From: Promethearchaeota archaeon
GTDB lineage: Archaea; Asgardarchaeota; Lokiarchaeia; Sigynarchaeales; SOKP01
Assembly (NCBI GenBank): GCA_019058515.1
Contig: JAHPYY010000032.1
Coordinates: 1-58,507 of the forward strand
Direction of reading: 5' to 3'
Length of the DNA stretch: 58,507 nucleotides
The position numbers and the translations under genes are program-made. Of the stretch, positions 18,180 through 28,111 are shown one piece after another; the stretch's first letter is position 1; every line of letters starts with the position of its first letter. The notes below the pieces were generated by a model that had not been told where the DNA came from, made no database searches, and worked only from the letters and a program-made list of their open reading frames with translations.

Positions 18180-19694
18180 ATGTTAAAAGACATCACACCT
18201 AAGAGAGATAAACCAATTGAACATTGCGCTGTTTTTGGTGTTACATGCAACGATATCGGATATTCCATCTCTCACCTTTTATATAAAGGGTTAATTGCTT
18301 TACAGCATAGAGGACAAGAAGCTACTGGAATTTCGATAATGGAAACTGGTGGAAAGATCTACACCTACAAAAAGAAAGGGTTAGTTTCGAAAGTGTTGTC
18401 GAGAAAGAGACTTTCGCAAATCTACGGAAACATAGGAATTGGTCACAATAGGTACGCAACTACTGGAGCAACAGAGTATACCTCTCTAGATTTTTTACAA
18501 CCGCTTCATTTTTCCAACAATGAGTTCGAATTCTCTATTGCCTTTAACGGAACAATTCCCGTGTATGATGATATTAAGAATAAAATGGACGACATGGGAA
18601 GAATCTTCGTTACAAATACGGATACAGAAGTAATTGCACAACTATTTTCCTCGATAGCTATGGCTACAGAAGATTGGGCGGAAGTTTTAAAAGTTGCAAG
18701 CAAATTTCTCGACGGTTCGTATTCTCTCGTGTTGTTAACTGGAGGTGGAGATATTTATGCCATGAGAGATCCCCTTGGATTTAAACCTCTTTGCTTAGGG
18801 GAGTTGAAATCCGAGAACAGAAATCTTTATTTTGTTGCATCCGAATCTTGTGCCTTAGATGCTGTTGGTGCTACTTTTTTGCGAGATGTAAAACCAGGAG
18901 AGATAGTACACCTAAGTCATCAGAAAGATATCCACTCTGAAATGGTATTAGCAAGAAATAGGACCGCTGTGTGCCAATTCGAATTCGTCTATTTCTCACG
19001 ACCGGATTCGATAATTGATGGAATTTCCGTAGCAGAAGCTCGTTTACGATTAGGCATAAATCTTGCGAAAAACGATTCTCTACTTGCGGATCCAGAATTT
19101 GTAAAAGAAGCGATTGTAGTACCAGTTCCCGATTCAGGGAGAAGCGCATCCGTAGGTTACGCAAAAGAAGCAAAATTACCATATGTCGAAGGGTTAATGA
19201 AAAATCGTTATGTTTGGCGTACTTTCATTATGCCTGGTCAATTTCAACGCGATGCTGCCGTAAAAGAGAAACTCAATCCGATTAAAAGTGTCATTGAAGG
19301 TAAACATGTAATATTAATTGATGATTCTATTGTTAGAGGTACCACGACCAAACAGATTATAGCGCTTATCAGAAATGCGGGGGCAAAATCGGTAAATGTT
19401 CGAATTTCATGTCCACCAATTATTAGTCCTTGCTATATGGGAATTGATTTCCCCACTCGAAACGAGCTAATCGCTCGGAGGTTCTTAGAGGCTTTCGACG
19501 ATCAGTACATAGAAGAAGTAAGAAAGAACATTGGTGCTGATTCTCTATTGTATCAAACATTAGACGATTTAAAACAAGCAATAGGCTTAACTGAAAATCA
19601 ACTTTGCTTAGCATGCTTGACAGGTAAGTATCCATTAAAATCCGCGCATAAATTAGCTGAAATAGAAAGTTCTATTGTAGTTAATAGGTTATAA
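18180..19694 (+). CDS. purF: Amidophosphoribosyltransferase
   Basis: First committed enzyme of purine synthesis: transfers Gln-derived ammonia to PRPP. The N-terminal nucleophile is C16 after a short propeptide-like leader (KPIEH-C-AVFGV), with the Ntn glutaminase domain to about 240. The phosphoribosyltransferase domain carries the PRPP loop VILIDDSIVRGTT (near residue 380) and the C-terminal CLACLTG segment. The 504-residue length is normal for the family. Divergent from the MobA-like pair. Its neighbour HisF/HisH links to the same AICAR node of purine and histidine synthesis. Confidence 0.95.
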   Translation: MLKDITPKRDKPIEHCAVFGVTCNDIGYSISHLLYKGLIALQHRGQEATGISIMETGGKIYTYKKKGLVSKVLSRKRLSQIYGNIGIGHNRYATTGATEYTSLDFLQPLHFSNNEFEFSIAFNGTIPVYDDIKNKMDDMGRIFVTNTDTEVIAQLFSSIAMATEDWAEVLKVASKFLDGSYSLVLLTGGGDIYAMRDPLGFKPLCLGELKSENRNLYFVASESCALDAVGATFLRDVKPGEIVHLSHQKDIHSEMVLARNRTAVCQFEFVYFSRPDSIIDGISVAEARLRLGINLAKNDSLLADPEFVKEAIVVPVPDSGRSASVGYAKEAKLPYVEGLMKNRYVWRTFIMPGQFQRDAAVKEKLNPIKSVIEGKHVILIDDSIVRGTTTKQIIALIRNAGAKSVNVRISCPPIISPCYMGIDFPTRNELIARRFLEAFDDQYIEEVRKNIGADSLLYQTLDDLKQAIGLTENQLCLACLTGKYPLKSAHKLAEIESSIVVNRL

Positions 19695-19736
19695 TTTCGC
19701 TTTATATTCTTAAATTTCTCCCACAATCTTAGTAAT

Positions 19737-20078
19737 ATGAGAAAATATCGAGTAGTTAGAGATTATACAAGTCCTTTCGATAATCCATTTGTTTTAAGAA
19801 AAGGAGAAAGAGTGAAAGCAGAAAAGAAAGAATCTGAATGGGAGGGATGGCTATGGTGTACCAGCTCGAATGGTTCAAGTGGATGGATTCCCGAGGAATT
19901 TCTCGAGAAAGATAATGAAAGCTATACATTGAAAGTAGATTACGACGCTAGCGAATTAAGTGTTAAGGTTGGGGAGATTGTCACCGGGGGAAAGAAAGTA
20001 GCTGGTTGGATTTGGTGTAAAAACGAATCTGAAATCGAAGGATGGGTGCCTGAAGAGAATCTCGAAATGTTAAACTAA
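19737..20078 (+). CDS. Tandem SH3-domain protein
   Basis: The 113 residues form two SH3-like repeats: residues about 3-57 (VVRDYTSP...LRKGERV...WEGWLWC...GWIPEEFLE) and 64-112 (VDYDASELSVKVGEIV...VAGWIWCK...GWVPEENLE). Both keep the ALYDY-like strand, the GE(R/I)V turn, the tryptophan pair and the xGWxPxxxL end typical of SH3 domains that bind Pro-rich peptides. No other domain is attached, so it may be an adaptor. It follows purF by 42 bp and overlaps the hisH stop by four bases on the other strand. Confidence 0.75.
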   Translation: MRKYRVVRDYTSPFDNPFVLRKGERVKAEKKESEWEGWLWCTSSNGSSGWIPEEFLEKDNESYTLKVDYDASELSVKVGEIVTGGKKVAGWIWCKNESEIEGWVPEENLEMLN

Positions 20079-20698
20079 CATTGATTCAAAAAATTTTTCA
20101 TCATTAGGATACCTAAATGCCCTGATTTCTCTAAATGAAATTGAGTTGCAACTACATTATTCTTTGTAATTACAGAACAATATTCAGTTTTTCCATATGT
20201 AGTTATTCCTAACACAGTATCGTTGTTTTCGGCAATGGGGTAATAGCTGTGAACAAAGTAAAAGTAAGAGTCGTTCGGAATTCCTTTCACTAAGAAATGC
20301 GAATTATCTGTAAATTTAACGCTGTTCCATCCAATTTGAGGGATTTTCCCCACATTCTTTTTGTCAAACTTTATTACTTCGCCTTTAATTATGTCTAATC
20401 CATCGTATGATCCCATTTCGTATCCTACGGAGAAAAGCATGTGCAATCCTAAGCAAATTCCTAAGAACGGAATTTCTTCTCTAATTGCGGACTTTAATAT
20501 AAGATCCAATCCCTTACTTCTCAAATTTGACATGGCATCTCCAAATGCACCTACACCTGGTAATATGATTCCGTGTGAATTATATATTTCCTCTGCGTTT
20601 GAAGTTATAAGAAAGTTGATGTGTAAATGGTGCAATAGCTTGCTAACGCTCTTTAAATTTCCCATTCCGTAATCTATAATAGCAATTTTCTTCTGCAA
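20075..20698 (-). CDS. hisH: Imidazole glycerol phosphate synthase, glutaminase subunit
   Basis: Class I glutamine amidotransferase supplying ammonia to HisF. The nucleophile is C82 in GICLGLHM, the oxyanion strand is PGVGAFGDAM, and the catalytic His/Glu pair is QFHLEKSG near the C-terminus (normally HPEKSG). The 207 residues are typical. Its ATG lies directly after the hisF stop (3 bp gap), so hisF-hisH is an operon. No other his genes are in the window. Confidence 0.95.
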   Translation of the reverse strand: MQKKIAIIDYGMGNLKSVSKLLHHLHINFLITSNAEEIYNSHGIILPGVGAFGDAMSNLRSKGLDLILKSAIREEIPFLGICLGLHMLFSVGYEMGSYDGLDIIKGEVIKFDKKNVGKIPQIGWNSVKFTDNSHFLVKGIPNDSYFYFVHSYYPIAENNDTVLGITTYGKTEYCSVITKNNVVATQFHLEKSGHLGILMMKNFLNQC

Positions 20699-20701
20699 AA
20701 G

Positions 20702-21517
20702 TTAAGCCCTCATAATGATTCCATTTTTAATGCAAGTACTTTTCACTTCATTTATTGAAAACTCCCCATAGTGAAAAATGGAAGCGGCTAGAGCAGCGTC
20801 CGCCTTTCCCTTTTTGAAAACTTGGATAAAGTGCTGAGGATTTCCTGCCCCTCCCGATGCGATAATAGGGATGTTAACTTGTTCACTTATGGTTCGAGTT
20901 AGGTCTAGATCGTATCCATTCTTAGTACCATCAGAATCCATGCTGGTTAACAATATCTCTCCCCCACCCAAAATATCGACCTGTTTGGCCCAATGAATGG
21001 CATCTAATCCTGTAGGAGTTCTTCCCCCATTGATATAGACTTCCCACCAGCACTTTCTTCCATCTTTTAATTGCATAATGATATTCTTTTCAGAGTCAGC
21101 TGATTTTACATAATTTCTCTTAGCGTCAATTGCTACTACTATGCATTGAGAACCGTAAATTTTTGCGCCTTCAGTAATAATTTTCGGATTTTTCACTACG
21201 GCTGTGTTAAGTGAGACTTTATCTGCTCCCGCGCGCAAAATTTCCTTTATGTCAATAACAGATCGAATGCCTCCTCCCACTGTGAAGGGAATAAAAAGTT
21301 GTTCACCAGTTTTTTCTACGAAATCAATAAGAATTTTGCGTTTATCTGAGCTTGCGGTTATATCCAGGAAAACAATCTCATCTGCTCCTTGTTCATCGTA
21401 AAATTTCGCTAATTCTATAGGATCCCCAGCGTCTTTTAACTCTACAAACCGAATTCCTTTTACAACTCTTCCGTTATCCACATCTAAACAAGGAATTATA
21501 CGCTTAGTTAAGGGCAT
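20702..21517 (-). CDS. hisF: Imidazole glycerol phosphate synthase, cyclase subunit
   Basis: TIM-barrel cyclase making imidazole glycerol phosphate and AICAR. It starts with the signature [19 protein letters not shown]; the catalytic Asp is in PCLDVD (about residue 11) and the second Asp in [19 protein letters not shown] and IASGGAG are the phosphate-binding loops. The 271 residues are slightly longer than the 250-260 average. First gene of the hisF-hisH operon. Confidence 0.96.
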   Translation of the reverse strand: MPLTKRIIPCLDVDNGRVVKGIRFVELKDAGDPIELAKFYDEQGADEIVFLDITASSDKRKILIDFVEKTGEQLFIPFTVGGGIRSVIDIKEILRAGADKVSLNTAVVKNPKIITEGAKIYGSQCIVVAIDAKRNYVKSADSEKNIIMQLKDGRKCWWEVYINGGRTPTGLDAIHWAKQVDILGGGEILLTSMDSDGTKNGYDLDLTRTISEQVNIPIIASGGAGNPQHFIQVFKKGKADAALAASIFHYGEFSINEVKSTCIKNGIIMRA

Positions 21518-21598
21518 AATAAAATAATATCTTAATCTAGTTAGAGGTAAATGAGAAAAACAAGATTAACTTTTGGTTTGTGTATTCTATAAAAAATC

Positions 21599-22900
21599 CT
21601 AAATAGAAAGAATCTCCCTTATTAAATGGGTAACTTGCTTTTTATCAATAATGTTTGTTGCTCCGGTTTCTTCAAAATGTAAAATTTCCTCTTCGTAATG
21701 CTCCTCGAAATATTTAACAAAATAATTCAGTCTGTCTATTAATCCTGGTTTAGCAGGAGCAGAAAGAAATAACGCCAATTTTACATGCTTTCCATATGCA
21801 GCTTGAATATAAAAGCCTTTATAGCTAATGTCTTTCATGGCACCTGAGCCTCCGAGCTCAGCGATAAAACTATCCATTGCGCTAAGAAATCCTGAGACTA
21901 GATCTTTATTTATTTCCGTCTCAGAATCTTCGTAAGATACAAACGTAATACCATTAATTCTATTAATAATCATAATCATACGAAAATCTTCTTTATACTT
22001 CCGAGTTATCCGTTTTCTTGCGGCGTGTGATTCACTTTTGAGCTCCTCCTTGGAATATAATTTATACATCGTAAACAATTTTGGATTGTACGACTCGCTT
22101 TCCTTGAAATAATATTTCGAGATTTTAACGATTTGAGAAGGAGCTCTTATTGGCTTGCGAGGAAGTTGTTCAATAAAGCTATCCCTTAATTCTTTATTAT
22201 GATCCTTGGATTTTCTACCCTTTAATACGCCTAAAATTCTATGATGGATAGGATCTATGATGTATAACCATGTGTTTAACTTTTCCATATCGGAACAAAG
22301 ACGGTTAAATCCAACATTATACACTCCAGCCGGAGTAGTTACAAATACAGTCCAAACAGCATACTGCGAGGCGTTGTTAATTAAATAAAATGTATTCTTA
22401 TATTCTTGCTCGTTCATTTGAGCTCCTGTTCGAATAAACACGGCTTCTGTTTTCAGTAGAGGTTTTCTCTTAATAAGGTAAAGGTCTACCTGTTTATCTT
22501 TGATCTTAGAGGCATCATAGACCGCAATTCCAAAATCTGCGCAATAATCTGCGAATACTTCTATTAACTCGTATTTCGAGATGAAATCAAATCGAGTAAG
22601 ATATGTCTTTAGTTTGTCATCTTCAAGAATTTTGCTGGCGATATATTCTAATGGACATTCAAAATCTTCTTGTATTTTGTCATCATTTTCATACGCATTG
22701 TATAGAGTTAAACTAATGTAATTTAGGTAATCTAATTTGGTAAGAGTCTTTCTCTTAGGAATTTCAATATGGTTTCTTTCTGAAAAATCCTTCAGTTCTT
22801 TAAATCTCGCTCTAACAAGCAAACAATTCAAACATATGATTTCAAACTTACCGTCTGATGTTTCCCGCACTTTTGCTAAAACTTCTTCGATTGACTGCAT
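21599..22900 (-). CDS. Large Asgard-type protein with longin-like C-terminal domain, copy 1
   Basis: No established family recognised. The 433 residues begin with an IICLNCLL segment and a helical region, then an alpha/beta region about 130-235 (VDLYLIKRKPLLKTEAVFIRTG ... YAVWTVFVTT). The C-terminal domain, about 310-425 (MIMIINRINGITFVSYE ... LVSGFLSAMDSF ... YKGFYIQAAYGKHVKLALFLS), has the strand/helix order of longin or roadblock modules that serve small GTPases. It is paralogous throughout with the next gene. Last of the hypF-side unit on this strand, ahead of hisF. Function unknown. Confidence 0.6.
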   Translation of the reverse strand: MQSIEEVLAKVRETSDGKFEIICLNCLLVRARFKELKDFSERNHIEIPKRKTLTKLDYLNYISLTLYNAYENDDKIQEDFECPLEYIASKILEDDKLKTYLTRFDFISKYELIEVFADYCADFGIAVYDASKIKDKQVDLYLIKRKPLLKTEAVFIRTGAQMNEQEYKNTFYLINNASQYAVWTVFVTTPAGVYNVGFNRLCSDMEKLNTWLYIIDPIHHRILGVLKGRKSKDHNKELRDSFIEQLPRKPIRAPSQIVKISKYYFKESESYNPKLFTMYKLYSKEELKSESHAARKRITRKYKEDFRMIMIINRINGITFVSYEDSETEINKDLVSGFLSAMDSFIAELGGSGAMKDISYKGFYIQAAYGKHVKLALFLSAPAKPGLIDRLNYFVKYFEEHYEEEILHFEETGATNIIDKKQVTHLIREILSI

Positions 22901-23020
22901 ACTTTAATCACAAGTGAATTTTAATTTAGAATGTATTAAAATCATTAGGTTATAAAATCCTAAATAAATCTAATAAGTAGAATTTTAATATAATTCTTCT
23001 CTTAGCTTTACAAGATAAGG

Positions 23021-24349
23021 TTAAATGTCCAAAATTTTCTTGATGAGTGGTAAAATTTCGTTGTCATCAAATAAATTTTTATCTCCTGTATCATTAAATT
23101 TTAGAATTTGTTCATTATAATTTTCTTCAAATAAATGCGTGAAGTAATTTAATCGTTCAACCAGGCTTTTCTCGGTGGGCTCAGAAAGAAATAAAGCGAC
23201 TTTTATGTTAATCCCGTAAGCAGCTTGCACGTAAAATTCCTTATAACTTATTTCCCTCATCGAGGAAGTACCTCCTATCTGTGAAACAAAAGTGTCCATT
23301 GCACTAAGAAAGCTTGATGTGAGAAACTCGTTGACTGGATCTTTTTTGCTAGTTAGAGATATCATAGGAATCCCAGTCGTTTTTGTCATAATTATTATTG
23401 ATCTAAAAATATCTTCGTATTTTGGCTTTTTTTGCGGTTGTAGAATTAATTTGTTGTGTTCAATTTCTTCTAAAACTTCGTATTCGATAAAATCTTTTGA
23501 ATTATACGATTCTCCCTCTTTGAAGTAAAAATCAGACAGCTCCATTAGGTTTGACTGAGCTCGTATAGGATTTTTTGGCAACTTAGTTAAAAACTCGTCT
23601 CGAGATTTAGAGTTATAATTGGGATTTTTTTTTCCTTTGGTTATGCCGTACACTCTCTTTCTATAGGGACAAACTACATATAACCATGTATTCGCGGTTT
23701 CCATATCTTTAACCATTCTTTCTAGCCCGATGTTTAACGCTCCAAAAGAGCTTGTTACAAACACATTCCAAGAAGCAATTTCTGAAGACTTTTTTAGTTG
23801 TTCTAAAACTCTCTCGTACTCCTTTTCGGTTAATTGGAATCCCGTTCTGAGGATTACAATTTCCGTTCTTAATCGGGGCTTTTTTTTTGTTAAGTAAAGA
23901 TCAACTGAATAATCAGAACGAACCGTCCTCAAATCGTACACATTAATCCCCAGATCTGCGCAAAAATCGGCAAAAGCATCAATCAGATCTTGTTGAGCGT
24001 AAAAATCTAGCAATGAAAGGTATTTTTTGAAATTGGGATCGCATATTAAAGCATCCCCTAAAAAGTGAATTGCATCATGGTACTTTTCCTGTAATTGGGG
24101 TTCTAGTTTTAATTTGAAATAGAAATGGTAGCAAATAAGTTTAAAATATTCTAACCTCGTGTAAACTTTACTTTTTGAGATTTTAATTTTGTGTTTATGG
24201 ATAAAATCTTCTATTTCTTCTATCTTGCAATTAATTAACAAGCAGTTCAAACAAATGATTCCATATTTGTCCTTGACTTTTTCTCTTAAGATCTCAATTA
24301 TATCTTCTTCTGATTCGTTTCCACTCATATTAACCCTATTTGTTGACAC
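23021..24349 (-). CDS. Large Asgard-type protein with longin-like C-terminal domain, copy 2
   Basis: Paralogue of the neighbouring 433-residue protein over its whole length: GIICLNCLLINCKIEE (about residue 35), VDLYLTKKKPRLRTEIVILRTGFQL, SWNVFVTSSFGALNIGLERMV, and the C-terminal IIMTKTTGIPMISL ... FLSAMDTFVSQIGG ... FYVQAAYGINIKVALFLSEP. The middle contains conserved acidic residues but no full nuclease motif that I can confirm. It starts 84 bp downstream of the hypF stop, so it may be co-transcribed with it. Function unknown; the fold of the C-terminal domain is inferred. Confidence 0.6.
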   Translation of the reverse strand: MSTNRVNMSGNESEEDIIEILREKVKDKYGIICLNCLLINCKIEEIEDFIHKHKIKISKSKVYTRLEYFKLICYHFYFKLKLEPQLQEKYHDAIHFLGDALICDPNFKKYLSLLDFYAQQDLIDAFADFCADLGINVYDLRTVRSDYSVDLYLTKKKPRLRTEIVILRTGFQLTEKEYERVLEQLKKSSEIASWNVFVTSSFGALNIGLERMVKDMETANTWLYVVCPYRKRVYGITKGKKNPNYNSKSRDEFLTKLPKNPIRAQSNLMELSDFYFKEGESYNSKDFIEYEVLEEIEHNKLILQPQKKPKYEDIFRSIIIMTKTTGIPMISLTSKKDPVNEFLTSSFLSAMDTFVSQIGGTSSMREISYKEFYVQAAYGINIKVALFLSEPTEKSLVERLNYFTHLFEENYNEQILKFNDTGDKNLFDDNEILPLIKKILDI

Positions 24350-24433
24350 TAAAGAAAAAAATCACTTAAATAAGTATTTATTTTATTTTATATAAGGGTT
24401 TAAATTTCGTTTATATAAAGCAATGTATTACAT

Positions 24434-26833
24434 TTAACCAATCGAATCGCGGTAATTAGATAACCCACCAATTAATTGACCAATACTCACTCCCGCATCT
24501 CCAGGCGGGATGTGTTCGTGTTCTAAAAATATAAATCCTTCCTGAATCACATAGTTTTTAATGGTATTAGAAAATACATAGTTGTAAGCTACACCTCCCG
24601 TTAACCCGATAAATACTAAATTTTTCTCTCTCGCGATTTTTACGGCCAACTCAGCGTATGCTCGAGCAAAATTGGATTGAAATGACGCCGCAATATCTTG
24701 CTTATCGTAGATCTCACAAAACATTAACTCTAAAATCTCTTGAATCAGCTCTGAAGTCTTAATTATGTAAATACCATTTCTCTTTTCGAAATTAATATCC
24801 ACTTCGACTTTATTGGGATTCCCTCTTGAAGCAAAACCCTCAAGTCGCATAGCAGGCTCGCCCCTATAGGTCCTTAAATTGCAACCTTCTAGTATGTAAG
24901 AAACCGTATCAAATATCCTTCCCGTTGAACTTGTTAAAGGGACATTTCTCTTAGAGAAGTTATTATCGGCTAATTTGTAATCGTTAATTATGGCTTTTAG
25001 CTCGTTTGCACCATATTGAAGGTCTTTCTTTAAATTGAGTTTCTCAAAAATATCTTGTGCTTCGTATTCTCCGTAACGATTTAGTATAATGGAAGCGGCC
25101 ATTCTTGCCGGATACTTGGCACATCTATCTCCCCCAATCATTGGTTGGTATTCTAAATGTCCTAGCCGAGAATACCCTGAATATGTAGTATATAAAATTT
25201 CCCCTCCCCATGTATTGCCATCATCTCCATATCCTACTCCATCGCAACAGAGACATAAGATACTATCATCCCTATTAACTTTATTATCAGCCATTAAGCT
25301 TAACGTATGTGCGAAATGATGTTGGATTGGGAAGAAATTTACATTGAATTTTGACGATAATTCAGTCGCTAATTGCGTCGTCGTGAATTGCGGATGACCG
25401 TCTCCGGCAATATATTTAACCTCTTCATCAATAATCTTCAACAGGGTTTTCATATGATAAATTGATTGTTTTAAAAACTTGTATGTTTCAAGAGTATTCA
25501 CATTTCCAATATGTTGAGTTGGAAAGATCCGATTTTTCCTCAAAATCGCTCCAGTGACTGTCAATTCTGGTCCAGTAGCGATAGCCCCTGGAATTTTTAC
25601 ATTAAATGGAAGAGAAATATACTCCGGAACATAACCACGTGAACGACGGATGATCTTCGTTTTATCACCGTGAACTCTCAGTACAGAGTCATCTGCTCTT
25701 TGATAAATTGGTCTGTTATGGAGAAGGAAGTAATCTACCATATGTCCCAATTGTTTAAAGATCGCTTCGTTGTCTATCGCCATGGGAATATTCGAAGGAT
25801 TTCCACTTGTATATATAAGCGGTAAATCTCCTATAAAGTCAAATATCAAGTGATGAATTCCAGAATACGGAAGCATTACTCCAAGGTTATTCAATCCCGG
25901 CGCGATATCAGATAAACTCGTCCATTCGCTATTTGTATTTTCTCTTTTTTTTAAAATTACAATAGGTCTCCTAAAAGATGTTAACAATTCGCTTTCCTTA
26001 TCGGTTATAATAAGTTCGTTGTTAACAATGTCTAAACTTGGAATCATGACAGCAAAAGGCTTACTTTTCCTCCCTCCTTTTCTTTCTCGAAGTGTCTGTA
26101 CTACTTTAAAGTCGGTAGCTAAGCAAACTAGATGCGTACCACCAATCCCTTTTATCCCAAAAATCTTCCCTTCTTTTATTTTGCTGGTTGTAAAGCCCAA
26201 AATTTCTTCTATCGTATTTTTAACGATTAATTTCCCAGAATTATCGTATAAAGAATACCTTGGACCACATTTAGAACACGCGAAGGTTTGCGCGTGAAAC
26301 CGACGATTTTCGAAGTTCGAATATTCAAAAACGCAAGACGGTGATCCCTCCTTACAAAATGGAAATACTTCCATTGTTGTTCGTATTCTATCGTACGGTA
26401 ATGTTTTCACAGTAGTAAACCTCGGACCACAAACCGCACACGCCACAAACGGATAATGGAAATATTTGCTTAACTTTGGATTTCTCATATCATTTAAGCA
26501 ATTGTTGCACATAGAAATATCTGGAGGTAATGTTAAGCTAATTCCTCGACTTTCTTGGCTCTGCTTTATCTCAAGACCTGAAAAATTATCTGAATTAATG
26601 AAGCTTACATCGATATTTTCTATAAAAGCGATTCGAGGTCTCTCTCTCTCGACTTTATTGATAAATATGTTGAGGTCGCTCTTAGATCCCTGTAAAACTG
26701 TGCGTACCCCCGCGTTTCCCCGATTTAGTATATATCCCTTTAAATCTAACGATTTAGCCAAGTTATATATAAACGGTCTAAAACCTACGCCTTGAACTAT
26801 TCCCGTAATATCGATCTCTGCAGTGTAGATCAT
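24434..26833 (-). CDS. hypF: Carbamoyltransferase HypF
   Basis: Makes the thiocarbamate on HypE that becomes cyanide in the [NiFe] hydrogenase active site. Domains in order: acylphosphatase-like (GIVQGVGFRPFIYNLA, residues 10-25), two zinc motifs with CNNCLNDMRNP and CSKCGPRYS, YrdC-like (about 200-390), and a carbamoyltransferase/Kae1-like part with HHFAHTLSLM and the closing LTGGVAYN. The 799 residues are normal. It is divergent from hypE (113 bp), giving a shared promoter region. Confidence 0.95.
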   Translation of the reverse strand: MIYTAEIDITGIVQGVGFRPFIYNLAKSLDLKGYILNRGNAGVRTVLQGSKSDLNIFINKVERERPRIAFIENIDVSFINSDNFSGLEIKQSQESRGISLTLPPDISMCNNCLNDMRNPKLSKYFHYPFVACAVCGPRFTTVKTLPYDRIRTTMEVFPFCKEGSPSCVFEYSNFENRRFHAQTFACSKCGPRYSLYDNSGKLIVKNTIEEILGFTTSKIKEGKIFGIKGIGGTHLVCLATDFKVVQTLRERKGGRKSKPFAVMIPSLDIVNNELIITDKESELLTSFRRPIVILKKRENTNSEWTSLSDIAPGLNNLGVMLPYSGIHHLIFDFIGDLPLIYTSGNPSNIPMAIDNEAIFKQLGHMVDYFLLHNRPIYQRADDSVLRVHGDKTKIIRRSRGYVPEYISLPFNVKIPGAIATGPELTVTGAILRKNRIFPTQHIGNVNTLETYKFLKQSIYHMKTLLKIIDEEVKYIAGDGHPQFTTTQLATELSSKFNVNFFPIQHHFAHTLSLMADNKVNRDDSILCLCCDGVGYGDDGNTWGGEILYTTYSGYSRLGHLEYQPMIGGDRCAKYPARMAASIILNRYGEYEAQDIFEKLNLKKDLQYGANELKAIINDYKLADNNFSKRNVPLTSSTGRIFDTVSYILEGCNLRTYRGEPAMRLEGFASRGNPNKVEVDINFEKRNGIYIIKTSELIQEILELMFCEIYDKQDIAASFQSNFARAYAELAVKIAREKNLVFIGLTGGVAYNYVFSNTIKNYVIQEGFIFLEHEHIPPGDAGVSIGQLIGGLSNYRDSIG

Positions 26834-26946
26834 CCTTCATGAAAAGTAAACAAACAACTGAATTTAAACTAATTTATTTACTGAAATAATTTTGAACATG
26901 AAAATACCAAGCAAAATTCTTAAAGCAGTCCACCATTATCGAAAAT

Positions 26947-27996
26947 ATGGAACTAAGCGACAATTCTAAAGTTATCCGTATAGCACATGGTTCAGGAGGC
27001 TTACTCCAAGGGGAATTAATAAAATTTATTACGAAAGACATTCGATTGAAAAACTTCAATAAAGGTATTGGTGTTGTTGAGTTGGACGATGGAGCGACAA
27101 TACCTCTAGAAGACTACAATAAAGAAATCGTGGTAACTGCTGATGGACACACCGTTTTTCCACTAAGGTTTCCCGGTGGCGATCTTGGAATGTTAAGTGT
27201 CTGTGGAACAGTTAACGATCTGCTAATGATGGGTGCTGATCCAATAGCGCTTACTTCGATATTCCTGATAGAGGAAGGATTTACCTTCGATGAACTAGGG
27301 GATTTAACTAAGTCTTTCAACGATACTGCTTCCAAAGCAAACATTGCGATAATTGCTGGAGATACAAAAGTCATGCCAAGGGGAAGTCTCAGTGGATTAG
27401 TAATTAGTACAACAGGTATCGGTATACGCGATAAAACTATACATATAGAGGACAAAAATGTTCAACCTGGCGATAAAATTATTATTACAGGTACAATTGG
27501 AGACCATGGTACAGCATTATTAGCTTCCAGAGAAGGGCTTAATATTTCAACCACTCTAAAATCCGATGTAAATGTGCTTTTAGATATAGCTAACGCAATT
27601 AAACCACATATTAAGAATAATTCCATCCACGCTATGAAAGATCCCACGCGTGGTGGCATTGCTTCTGCGTTAAACGAATGGGCGTCAAAAGCTAGCGTGT
27701 CCGTTGAACTAATGGAAGAAAAAATACCAATTAAAAAGGAAGTGCAAGCTATTTGCGACATGCTCGGACTAGATCCGTTTCAAATTGCTTCCGAAGGGAG
27801 GGCATTATTGGCAGTGAATCCCTCTAAAGTTGAGGAGATCTTAAAAACCATTCGGACAACTCAAATTGGTAAAGAAGCTGCAATTATTGGGGAAGTGAAA
27901 TCGGAAAATCCAAAACGAGTTCTATTGAAAACACTCGTAGGGGGAACTCGTTTTGTTGATATGCCGTTGGGGGAACCTATTCCAAGGATTTGTTAA
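26947..27996 (+). CDS. hypE: Hydrogenase maturation protein HypE
   Basis: Dehydrates the carbamoyl group on its own C-terminal Cys to cyanide. It has the PurM/AIR-synthase fold: an IAHGSGGLLQGELI glycine loop, VVTADGHTVFPLRFPGGDLG, and it ends in PRIC, the required terminal cysteine (C349). Full length. Followed by hypD 115 bp later on the same strand, so the two may be transcribed together. Confidence 0.96.
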   Translation: MELSDNSKVIRIAHGSGGLLQGELIKFITKDIRLKNFNKGIGVVELDDGATIPLEDYNKEIVVTADGHTVFPLRFPGGDLGMLSVCGTVNDLLMMGADPIALTSIFLIEEGFTFDELGDLTKSFNDTASKANIAIIAGDTKVMPRGSLSGLVISTTGIGIRDKTIHIEDKNVQPGDKIIITGTIGDHGTALLASREGLNISTTLKSDVNVLLDIANAIKPHIKNNSIHAMKDPTRGGIASALNEWASKASVSVELMEEKIPIKKEVQAICDMLGLDPFQIASEGRALLAVNPSKVEEILKTIRTTQIGKEAAIIGEVKSENPKRVLLKTLVGGTRFVDMPLGEPIPRIC

Positions 27997-28111
27997 CTTT
28001 CTTGCTAGGAAATTATAAAAGATATGTTTTTATTCTTGCTTTTCATTACTTAAATAGCTCTATTTTAGGTAAAATACATCGATTTTAATAAATTATTTCT
28101 CGCATAACCTA

